Assembly (NCBI GenBank): GCA_020152595.1 | Contig: JAIGNY010000195.1 | Location: forward strand, 1-64,000 | Origin: Chiridota heheva | Lineage: Eukaryota > Echinodermata > Holothuroidea > Apodida > Chiridotidae | Reading direction: 5' to 3' | DNA length: 64,000 bases | Part shown: positions 1 through 9,579 of the stretch, in pieces | Layout: each line of letters starts with the position of its first letter | Position numbering within the stretch: the stretch's first letter is position 1 | The notes under the pieces: model-generated | Told to the model about the DNA's origin: nothing | Databases searched by the model: none | What the model saw: the letters and a program-made list of their open reading frames with translations, nothing else | Made by a program: the position numbers and the translations under genes

Positions 1-170
1 GAAGAAGATGTTGTGGCGTTGTTATAAACACAGTGTGTGTCCTGCGGTATTGGCCTAGCTATAATAAGGATCATGGCAAGTTCACAAACGGTTTGATAAG
101 AGATATTAAAGTGCTTTTTAAAAAACGTTAGTCCAAAGAGGTTAAGATTAATCATAAATCATTTTACTCT

Positions 171-600
171 TATTTGTTTGTTTGTTTGTTTGTACATGAT
201 CCTCCATTACGGGAACTCGGCAAGACTCCTATATGGAGCATAGACGCCAAGCTATAGCCTGCATAGCAGATGCCAGTCTCGTGCGACTGGGAGGAAAGTG
301 GATGAACACCAGGTTTTTACCCTACTCTTTTCAAAAGTGTTTAGAGAACCAGGTAGGTGTGACTGTCCTACCATCGGGACCGACGGCTTAACGTCCCCTC
401 CAAAGGATGGCGAGCACCATTCAACCATTGCCACTTTTCTCAACAGCTGAATGAGGAGCAGGAGCTGCAAACGACGTACTTCCACTTTGATGATCGGCGT
501 ATCTGTCTGCATAGCTGTGGAAAAACTGGTTAGACCTGCCAGAGGCTTGAACCGGGTACCTCCAGCATCTCAGTCGTGTGCTCTACCAACTGAGCTACCT
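171..600 (-). mobile_element. tRNA-derived SINE with (CAAA)n tail
   Basis: Read on the minus strand, the head near 535-600 has an RNA polymerase III A box (TAGCTCAGTTGGTAGAGC) and a B box (GGTTCAAGCC). They are spaced as in a real tRNA. The body then runs leftward and ends at 174-194 in a CAAA repeat, seen as TTTG on the plus strand. The tRNA anticodon stem no longer pairs well, so this is a tRNA-derived retroposon rather than a working tRNA gene. The tail resembles the CAAA tail of the LINE copies in this window, which suggests shared retrotransposition machinery (inference). Confidence 0.7.
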
Positions 601-603
601 GAC

Positions 604-1028
604 TCTACTGTACCTTATGTTCGCTCAAAGCAAAACACCAAGGAAGTTGTTGGTCCCCTTCAGGGTAATGGTGGTGCACAGTCTATCCATAGTGATATTG
701 ATAAGGATATGGCTGAGGTTTTGAATGACTACTTTGTGTCTGATTTTTCTAAGGAGTCCCCTGCTGATGATGTTGTGGATTATCTTACTGTGCACTCTCC
801 AGTATCCATTAAGAATGTTGATTTTTCAATTTTCAGTTGATGTTGTGTCTTAGAAATTGAAGGGTTTGAATTCAAATAAAGCACCCGGTCTAGATGGTAT
901 ACAGTATTGCTGTTTTACACGAGTGTTCTGATGTTCTTTCTGTTCCCCTCGGTATTATCTTTTCAAAGTACTTTGATGTTGGTGTTGTTCCTAGTGATTG
1001 GATAATTGCTAATGTCACTCCTATTTTT
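604..1028 (+). mobile_element. CR1-like LINE fragment, linker and start of reverse transcriptase (left half of a split copy)
   Basis: Translation gives the connector typical of CR1/L2-type LINEs (YVRSKQNTKE, followed by a segment like ALNEYF). After a frame break come LKGLNSNKAPGLDGI and PSDWIIANVTPIF, the classic first blocks of a non-LTR reverse transcriptase. Sequence similarity stops abruptly at 1028 and resumes at about 3323 with KKGDHSLSCNYRPVSLTS, which is the very next conserved block. The copy is therefore one element split by a later insertion. Frame breaks show that it is dead. Confidence 0.8.
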
Positions 1029-3322
1029 GGTTCGCATGCGAAGCATTTATGCGAACTATGTAATGGCGATTACGTCCGGCCGGCCGTCCTGCCGTCCACA
1101 GATTTGTCCTGAGATTTTCTCAGAATGTTAAAGTTTTTTGAGAATTCCTCAGAATTTCCTTATAAAATGTTAAAGTTTTTCAGAGGTACTTAAGATAGGA
1201 TTAAAGACTAGTTTCTTAAAAAGTCTATAATACATTTGATATTTTTTTAGAAGATAACTGTAAAATGATATAATTTTCCAATATTCTTCAGAGATCCTCA
1301 AGTCTCTCTTGTAGCACTTGAGATTTATAATCCTTAAACTTCTTCAAAATATTTGGGCACCAACAGTTATATCAGGCATGAATTTTTGCTTATTGTGCTC
1401 ATTTGCATAAAGTTGCTACAGTATATTACCTGACCAGACTTTTTTATTTAGTATGCTTAGTCAGGGAGTGTGACAGGATGTGATTGCATATAAACATAGA
1501 GATGGATGCCATGTGGGACATGGATGGGGGCCATGACAGACATATGATATAATATTTACCATGTTGTATACACCAAGGGCTATATCAGGCATAATTATTT
1601 AACTCCACCTTTTTTTTTCTTATTCAACAACTCATTTGCATATAAGTTATTATATGAACTGACACTTTAATACATAGTATGCTCAATCAGGGACTGTGAT
1701 AGCTAGGATAAGAATTCTTATGGAGCTTAGGGTACGTCATGTGAGACATAGGGTGGGATGACATGTGGGATGCCATGTGGGACATGGGGTGGGATACCAT
1801 ATGGGACATAGGGTGGGATGCCATGTGGAACAGGGTGGAATACCACATAGGATATGTAGTGGAATGCCATGCAGGACATAGGGTGGATTGCCATGGGATG
1901 GAATGTCATGTAGGACATGGGATGATGTGGGATGTCATGTGGGACATGGCGTCCCACCCCATTTCAACAAGTCATTTGCATATCAGTTATTATATGAACT
2001 GACACTTTTATACATAGTATGCTCAATCAGTGACTGTGATAGCTAGGATGAGACTTTTTATGAAGCCTATGGGATGTCATGTGGGACATGGGGTGGGATG
2101 CCATGTGGGACATGGGGTGGAATGCCATGTGGAACAGGGTAGAATGCCATGTGGGACATGGTGGGATGCCACGAGTAACATAGAGTGTGACATAGGTTGT
2201 GATGCCATGTTCGACATAAGGTAGGATGCCATGTGTGACATAAGGTAGGATGCCATGTGTGACATAGGGTAGGAGGCTATGTGGGACATAGGGTGGGAGG
2301 CCATGGGAACATGGGATGTGATGCCATGTGGTACATAAAGTAGGATGTCATTGGGACATTGGGAGGGATACCATGTGGAACATATGGTGGGATGCCATGT
2401 GGGACATCAGGTGGGAAGCCACTGATGCAGGACACAGGGAGGGATGCCATGTGGGACATAGGGAGGGATGTCATGTGGTACATATGGTTGGATTAATGTG
2501 GGACACACATGTAGGATGGGATCCATGTGGGTCATAGCATGGGATGCCATGTGGGACATATGGTGGAATATGCCATGTGGGACACTGTGTGGTGGAATGC
2601 CATGTGGGACACTGTGTGGTGGAGTGCCATGTGGGAGATAAGGTGGAATGCCCTGTGGGACATATGATGGAATGCCATGTGGGACATGGGATGTCATGTG
2701 GGACATGGGGTGGGATGCCATGTGGGACATGGGGTGGAATGCCATGTGGGACATGGGGTGGGATGCCATGTGGGACATGGGGTGGGATGCCATGTGGGAC
2801 ATGGGATGGGATGTCGTGTGGGACATAGGGTAGGATGCCATGTGGGACATGGGGTGGTGGGACATGGGGTGGGATGCCATGTGGGTCATAGGATGGGATG
2901 CCCTGTGGGACATAATGGAATGCCATGTGAGACATGGGATGTCATGTGGGACATGGGGTGAGATGCCATGGGGTGCCATGTGGGACATGGGATGGAATGT
3001 CGTGTGGGACATGGCGTAGGATGCCATGTGGGACATGGAGTGGGATGCCATGTGGGACACACATGGGGTGGGATGCCATGTGGGACATGGAGTGGAATGC
3101 CATGTGGGACATGGGGTGGGATGCCATGTGGGACATGGGATGGGATGCCATGTGGGACATGGGATGGGATGCCATGTGGGACATGGGGTGGGATGCCATG
3201 TGGGACATAGGATGCCATGTGGGACTTAAGTGTGAGATGCCATTTTTATAATTGGCCGGATCATATGATATGGGTGTCAATTTGCATGGGCATGCAAACC
3301 ATGACGGTATTTACCGTTCTAG
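1029..3322. mobile_element. 2.3-kb insertion carrying a 24-bp satellite; Helitron/Helentron-like candidate
   Basis: This segment interrupts the reverse transcriptase of a CR1-like LINE, and the codons on the two sides join directly. The left end begins with a perfect 12-bp palindrome (TTCGCATGCGAA, 1031-1042). The right end has the hairpin ACGGTATTTACCGT, then T and CTAG, immediately before the LINE resumes with TTAAAAAG. A hairpin just inside a CTAG end, insertion at a T/T site and an internal minisatellite are features of Helitron-group elements of the Helentron/DINE type. No Rep/helicase gene is present, so it would be non-autonomous. The class is an inference; the insertion itself is clear. 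Confidence 0.5.
1500..3243. repeat. 24-bp minisatellite array with repeated spacers
   Basis: Tandem copies of a 24-bp unit of the form ATGCCATGTGGGACATGGGG plus TGGG. The best-ordered stretches are 2660-2880 and 2990-3210. In the left part the repeats alternate with a roughly 110-bp AT-rich spacer that recurs at about 1390-1500, 1625-1745 and 1967-2075, each copy containing a TTTGCATA motif and ATAGTATGCT. Long apparent ORFs in all frames come only from the 24-bp (multiple of three) period. Confidence 0.9.
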
Positions 3323-3537
3323 TTAAAAAGGGTGACCACAGTTTGTCTTGTAACTATAGGCCAGTGAGTCTGACTAGTGTTGTGTGCAAGGTCATGGAGT
3401 CCATTGTTAAGGATATTGTACTAAATCATTTACTGGTCAATGGTTTGTTGAATTTGTCCCAGGATGGGTTCTTACCTAAGAGGTCTGTGTTTCTAATTTA
3501 TTGGAATTTCTTGATGATGTTACTAAACTAGTTTCAA
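3323..3537 (+). mobile_element. CR1-like LINE fragment, reverse transcriptase (right half of the split copy)
   Basis: Translation gives KKGDHSLSCNYRPVSLTS, then VCKVMESIVKDIVLNHL and LLNLSQDGFLPKRS. These correspond to the conserved fingers blocks of a CR1/L2-type reverse transcriptase. They continue directly from the block that ends at 1028. The copy breaks off at about 3537, where a different LINE begins. Confidence 0.8.
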
Positions 3538-3539
3538 AA

Positions 3540-5497
3540 CTTCCTCTCACCCAGGCAGTTCCAAGTTCGTATTGGCCACACCCTTTTCAACCCCTACCCT
3601 TAAGAAGAAGGCATCCCCCAAGGCAGAATCCTCTCTCCAACCTGAGCATTAATGACAACGCGGACAACCTTGGCCCCAACATCAAACGTACCTTCTACGT
3701 GGAAGACTTCACCGTTTTCTACTCCTCCCCTAGCTTTCCTATTGTTGAAAATTGACTCCAAATCAGCCTCAACCAGCTGCAAGTCTGGTGCAACAATAAC
3801 GGTTTTAAATTCTCCAAAGACCAGACAGTCTGCATGCACTTCTGTCATTTTAACAACCCCAACCCGAACCTCGTGCTCAATGGCAATCGCATCCCTAAAG
3901 TTGAACACACAAGGTTCCTGGGTTTAACTCTAGACCCCAAGCTCTCCTACAAGCATTCTTTGCCTCCTCTCCAACACCACTTGGGGTGCAAACCGCCATG
4001 CTCTCTCAAAATCTTCAGGTTCAGTATTCGTGCCAAGCTTGACTACGGCAATATTGTCTACTGTGTCGCTCACGACTCATACCTCAACCACATCAACACC
4101 ATCCAAAATGAAGCTCTCAGGCTTTGTCTAGGTGCCTACAGGACCTCCCCAATCACCAGCCTTCATGTTGAAGCCAACAAACTTCCCTTTCTACTTAGAT
4201 GTAGAAAGCTTAGCCTCTCCTATGCTTTTAAGAGTCCTTACCAACACCCAGAACCTTGTTTACAGCCTCGTTAGGTACCCCAATTTCTCCACCCTCTTTG
4301 ATAGGACTAAAACCCTATCCCCCCCTTTAGCTTATGCATTAAATCAGACCTCTTCCATCTTGGCATCAACCCCGCCACTCCCGGCACCTTCTCCTGGCCC
4401 ACTTTTCCTCATTGGGCCACCCCCTCCCTTCTATCCACCTGGGCCTCTCCATTTGTCACAAAACCCAAACCCACCCTAACCTCTTCATCAATCTCATCAA
4501 CCAAATCAAAGACCACCTCTCAAATTACACCTCCATCTATACTGATGGCTCCAAGGAAGGCAAGAAGACAGCTGCTGCTGCCATCATCCAAGACATCACC
4601 CTCAGCAGCAGACTTCCCGACTACTCATCCATCTTTTCAGCCGAGGCAAAGGCCACTTCCCGCTCAGCCACTTTGCCATTTTCTCCGACTCAAAGGCTGT
4701 TCTTACTTCTGTACTCAACCTTAAATGGGATAACTTCACATCCCACCTCCTCCTCCGGAAACTCCTTTCGCCCACCCTCTGCAGGAAAAGTGTTCTTTTC
4801 TTCTGGATACCCAGCCATGTTAGCATCCCTGGCAATGACAGGGCTGATGCAGCCGCTAAGCTTTCCCTTAACCTCCCCACTACCCCTTTTCCCCAAACCC
4901 TCTCTGACATTAAACTGCTTATAGCTTCCCTTGTTCGTGACCGCTGGCAAACCTCATGGAACTTCCAAATTGATAACAAACTCCACGTCATCCAGCCCAC
5001 CACTCCTATCAAACCCACCATCAACAACCTCTTTCACATCGACAACGTTCATATTACCCGTCTTAGAATAGGTCACACACACCTCACTCACTCCCACCTC
5101 ATTATTGGCTCCCCCAACCCCTCTGCAACAATTGCCATGGCACCCTCACAATCCATCACGTCTTCCTTGCCTGCCCCTGTACAACCTTCCCAGAGCTTCC
5201 CTCGCTTCCCACAACTCAATTGCTGAGTTCTTCCAGAAAAATCCTCCGAATAAAATTATCTCTTTCCTTCATCGTGCTTCTCTCTACAACCATATTTAAT
5301 TCTTCTCTTCCACACCCTCTCTCTACTTTGTTTTTGTTTCACCCATACACCTCTTCTCTCGATCACAGCTTTCAGACTTTTTGTTTCTTATTCTCCCTGT
5401 TTCCTTTCCTTCCTACCTCTAGAATGATCTGACCTCTCGGGCACAATTTGACCCTCATTGTCGTGGTGCCGTTAAGCCCCATACAAACAAACAAAGA
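3540..5497 (+). mobile_element. 5'-truncated LINE with RNase H domain (I-group-like), dead copy
   Basis: Pieces of a reverse transcriptase are readable across several frames: an EGIPQGRILSP-like motif, a YVEDF variant of the YXDD active site, and the thumb segment HTRFLGLTLDPKLSYK (about 3910-3950). An RNase H domain follows, with YTDGSKEGKK (about 4538-4570), an FSDSKAV block (about 4680) and WIPSHVSIPGNDRADAAAK (about 4800-4860). The 3' part is CT-rich and ends with CTCAGGCACAATTTGACC-like sequence and a short CAAA tail (5484-5495). RNase H downstream of the reverse transcriptase is typical of I-group LINEs. Multiple frame breaks indicate an inactive copy. Confidence 0.8.
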
Positions 5498-5499
5498 AA

Positions 5500-6475
5500 T
5501 CTGTAAAATCATTCAGAACATTTAATAGTAGTGCAGTAAACCTTTCTATAAAACCAAACTGCTTTGAGCTCATCAGATCATTGTCTAATAGGTATGACAT
5601 AAGATTATCTCTGATGATGGATTCAAATAGTTTACAAATGATGCTAGTTAGGCTTGTAGGATGATAATTTGAAACAATAAATTTGTCACCCTTTTTAAAG
5701 ATGGCTGAAATATTAGCTACTTTCCAGTCCATAGGAACATACATGTTGAAAAAAGACCTCCTAAATAGCTTCGTTAAAGATGGATTCAAAACAGCGGCAC
5801 ATTCCTTTAAAACGCGTGGGTGAATTTTATCAGGCCCTGGAGATTTGCTTTTAGTCAGGTTATTTAACTTTTAAGAACTGTCTCTTTAGATATATTTACT
5901 GTATTAATAGAGGAGTTACGGCATCTTAAGGCCAGTGGAGGGATGTTGGATGTATCTTCCACTGTAAAAACACTTTTAAAGAAGTCAGAAAGAACTTGGG
6001 CTTTTTCAAGGTCAGTTGTAGTGGGCACATTCTTACGATTCTCATCGGATGATCCAGTTTGCAAGCGTGCAATACTCTGCTTATAGCTGGTCTTACTCTT
6101 GGCATAAACCCCAACATTTCTTGGGATTGGTTTTTGCATTACTTGCAATATCTTTTTCAAATAAAACTTTTGCTCTTCTTGTCATGGCTCTAACTTGGTT
6201 CCTGACTCTACTATAATCTTTGTACTTCTGTGAATCTTTGGTCTCAATATTTCTCTGCCAGCATCTTTGCTTCTTCCTAATCTTTGTAAGTACATGTATC
6301 TCTTTACTGAGTGGTGTGCTGCCCTTGGATACTTTTTTACGATGAGGATTTAATAGTGGAACATAGATGTTAATACCTTCAGTTAACATATTTTTGATTG
6401 TATTCCAAACATGGTTAGTATCATCTGAAGTAGTATGGATCGAGTCAATCAAAAAATCATTCATACCACCATAAT
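5500..6475 (-). mobile_element. CR1-like LINE fragment (connector plus reverse transcriptase), inverted
   Basis: On the minus strand, 6464-6093 encodes a basic connector (NPHRKKVSKGSTPLSKEI, then RNQVRAMTRRAKVLFEKDI). Next comes a block with SKTSYKQSIARLQTG (about 6100-5864). The reverse transcriptase start, MDWKVANISAIFKKGDKF, lies at about 5735-5680 and IICKLFESIIRDNLMSYLL at about 5640-5580. This is the same domain order as the + strand CR1-like copy at 604-3537. Frame breaks and truncation show it is a relic. It abuts the CAAA tail of the upstream LINE. Confidence 0.8.
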
Positions 6476-6496
6476 TACCTTTGTCATATAAGTATC

Positions 6497-6850
6497 TCTC
6501 TTATGAATCTAGGTTGCACATTTTTGGTTTGATCATGCTTGAGTTGAGAAGAGTACACGGCAATATGATTCGGGTGTTTAAGTTCCTATCTGGTAGTGAT
6601 GCTTTGACTTCCTGTTACGTATATTTCTTGAATGTTTAAGCTATTCCTCACGTGACACGTGGTAAGTTTGAAGCTGACCAAAGAGTTCTCACTATAGATA
6701 TTCGGCATTTTAGCTTTTCACAAAGAGTTGTTAATGAGTGGAATGGTTGGCCTGAGTGGGAAGTTAGCTCCAATTCTGTTCACAATTTCAAAGTCAACAA
6801 TTGATGAGTTCTTCACTAACTCTGGGACTCTTTGATTGATTGATTTTTTT
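6497..6850 (+). mobile_element. CR1-like LINE 3' end
   Basis: Translation gives LELRRVHGNMIRVFKFLSG, then FSFSQRVVNEWNGWP and a terminal segment ending in HNFKVNN before a stop. This is the conserved C-terminal tail of CR1/L2-type reverse transcriptases, the region with RVVNEWN. It lies head-on to the minus-strand fragment ending at 6475, so two elements in opposite orientation meet here. Several stops and frame changes are present. Confidence 0.65.
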
Positions 6851-7152
6851 TGTGTGGTGGTGGTGGTGTTAGTTTGGGCTTTTTATGGGGTGACAAACCC
6901 TTCTTAGCCGGCTATCTTGTTATGTTATGTTAACTGTGTGTGTTAGGGCCTAAAACATCTGTAAAATTTGTTGTGTGTAAAATATTAGAAAGCAATCAGA
7001 TTATAGGCTATAGGCCTAGGCTAGTTATTCATCATATACCCTGTTCCTGGCCTTTTAGTTCCCCACTGATTTGCTTTTTTTATTGGCCGACGTTCACTGT
7101 TTGTTGTTGTTTCTGATTTACGGCCTGACAGAGTTATTCAAGTCCTATGCAG

Positions 7153-7434
7153 CTATGTGATACATTTCATTCTAACTGAGTTACGATGCTCCATGACGTT
7201 TTCCGGCATGAAACTCTCTTTCAAATTACAGTACCTGTCTTTTGGGTATTCAAATTTGCACTCTAAACAATTCTGAATTTTTTTGTGGATATTTTCTTCA
7301 GCTATAAAGTGTGAAAATATACTCCTTTTAACACCAAAATCAGATGATTCTTGGCACACTTTCTCTGTCTGTTCTTCGCACTCTGCAGCATTAAGTTTGT
7401 ACTGAGAATGTGAAAGTTCAAAAATGATAGTCAT
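7153..7434 (-). CDS. hypothetical small protein or first exon, unrecognised
   Basis: A 93-codon minus-strand reading frame starts at ATG 7434. It does not overlap a repeat I can identify, and its composition is protein-like: acidic and charged, with three cysteines in the first half including NCLECKFEYPKD. A possible splice donor (ACAG followed by GTACTG) lies after the codons for YPKD. The real unit could therefore be a first exon of about 68 codons of a gene extending left. I do not recognise the family and see no conserved domain. It could equally be a chance ORF. Confidence 0.25.
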   Translation of the reverse strand: MTIIFELSHSQYKLNAAECEEQTEKVCQESSDFGVKRSIFSHFIAEENIHKKIQNCLECKFEYPKDRYCNLKESFMPENVMEHRNSVRMKCIT

Positions 7435-7439
7435 GTGAC

Positions 7440-9495
7440 TACCGCCTGATAATAATTGCTATGGCGTTTGCAATTCCTACGTGGGTACAAATGCACAGGC
7501 GTGACATTCAACAACAGTTTTGAAAGATGGAGACCAACAAATTATCGGTGGAAAATACCCAACTAAAATTCTCCCGTTAAAAGTTGCTGATTAAAAATTG
7601 TTCCAGAGCTTACTCATAGATGAGGTAAAAACCCATCACATTGTGCAGAAAGAACAAAATTTTATCGCATTTAGGAAAATATGGGTTGCTTAAGTGTGAG
7701 TCTAATTGAAACACTGTATCTGCAACAACCTACGTACACAAAACAAATGTCCTGGTAATAACATACTTGTACGTGGGTTGTGACAATAACTAGGCCTAGG
7801 CTACAGTTTTTTCCCCTTTGCAAATTAAAGTTTAGGCCTAACGTTAGCCAGGGTGCATTCCATGTAAAACATACTGTACGCTGAAGCAACGAGTCCTTTA
7901 CTTTAATACACAAGACAGTGAAGCAACCAAGCAACGTGTTTAAAACTACTATGAGGAGGCCTGCTAATAAGTATTGTTTAGTATTTTGCTTCTACAATAC
8001 TTTCCGTGGTGACAAAACTTGCTTTTAATTTTAAAAGAATATGATTGGCTAGTAACAGTACAACTAATGAATGTGCATTAGTTCTTGACAGTATGCAGTA
8101 TTCATCATCTTACTTAACTGTGCAGAAACCTGCATTGGAGTATACACTCACAATGGGCATTTTCAGAAAATATCCATACCCCCCTCCCCAGTCCAGTTGA
8201 GGAACTAGGAATTCCTGGGGGGTGATTTTTTACTTGGGAAATCCCAGGGATTAATTGCTTCTTTTTGAATAAGCATGTTTACCTCACAAGAACATGCTTT
8301 GTCCATCTGCCCGTGAACCTTTCATATATATATATATATTTTTTTATCATATAGAAATGCATCATGGATCTTCAAGTATAACACTGGTTTTTTTCAACAC
8401 ACACATGAAATGTATAATACATGTCTTACTGTAGGTGTATTAGGCCCTTAACTCCGAAGTGAAATAAAATATAATCTTGATTTTTTCACCAATTTGTTTC
8501 TTTAATAGGCTTAACGAATGTTAGGGAGATTTTTTTTCTTCTTCAAACTAACAGATTTGATTTCAGCCTAATTGGCTAAAATAGCTGAACCAAATTAAAA
8601 AAAAAAATCTTTATCACAATCTTCACTATAGAATGTTGTTTGTCCCAGTAGCTAGTATTCCATTTTGATATAAAATACAGTAGATAAACAAGAAAGCAAT
8701 CCACAGAGTTGCTGATCTCATCACCTTTTCCAATCCAGGACTTTAATTTAATTTAATTTGTTCTTAATTTTTTTTTTTCATGCATCCTAGCACGATTCTT
8801 AAAGTAAAGAAAATTTAAAGTAGCGGTAGCAGGGGTAGTTTACTTTCTACAGTAGGCCTAGGTCAATAGAACATTTTATTCTTAAGCTTTTAATCAACCT
8901 TGTCCTCTAACTCTGTCCTTTATACAGTACTCCAACTTTAGATCTGCTCTCTCCCTCTTCATTTCTATCTCGGAGAAGGAGAACTTCCTCATCCGACATC
9001 ATTACCTCCTTTCATAACAGCAACTTATTCCACTTGATCTAATACTCACTCAATTTCCTTTTTTTTGTATCCTTACCTATCTCCTCTCCTCTCTACCCTC
9101 CCTACTCCTCTATGAATGTTTTATTTGTCTTCTTCCTCTCTTTACTTCAGGACCATAAATATTTAATACCTCCTGGCAGGCTGGCACATTTGGACTGGCA
9201 GAAAGCTTGTCATTTAGCTAAGCTTAACGACATGTGACCTTCCACATGATTGTAGCACATTCTGTATATCATTGCAACGTTGACCTTTGACCTCATAAAA
9301 GGTTACTTATGACTTTTCCCATCAGAATGCAATATTCACCATCTGTCATCCACACTGTGCAAAGTTCCATATTGTTTTAGGTCAAACTGGTCAATCATAT
9401 AACTGTAGGTAGGATCACATAGTCCAAAGTGAATCATGTTAGTTTCAGCCTCTGTTTAATAGTTTCCTCCCTGTTAGTTTCCACCCCTGAAAATC
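7440..9495. other. No recognisable feature
   Basis: AT-rich unique-looking DNA with homopolymer and short AT tracts (for example a TA run near 8325-8338). The short ORFs here have no protein-like features that I can support. No repeat or RNA signature was recognised. Confidence 0.5.
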
Positions 9496-9577
9496 AGTGT
9501 TTTCTGCCCCTAAAAATGATGTTTTCCACCCTAGTTCTCAGGGGCGGAAAACAATGTTTTTAGGGGCAAAAAACTTT
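9496..9577. repeat. Imperfect inverted repeat (hairpin)
   Basis: The left arm (9496-9533), with GTTTTCTGCCCCTAAAAATG, pairs with the right arm (9540-9577), with CAATGTTTTTAGGGGC. The loop is only about 6 bases. Each arm is about 38 bases with a few mismatches. A third related phrase precedes it at 9470-9490. It could be a foldback remnant. Confidence 0.65.
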
Positions 9578-9579
9578 GT

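Noticed and set aside
535..600. Functional tRNA gene on the minus strand
   Set aside because: A and B boxes are good but the anticodon stem has mismatches, and the sequence continues into a SINE body with a tail.
2407..3060. 217-residue minus ORF and the related plus ORFs with PCGTWGGM repeats
   Set aside because: Produced by the 24-bp satellite, which is open in several frames at once.
4602..5027. 141-residue minus ORF (and similar at 40301-40633 and 40542-40802)
   Set aside because: Antisense shadow of the LINE RNase H and 3' region; repeated wherever that LINE is present.
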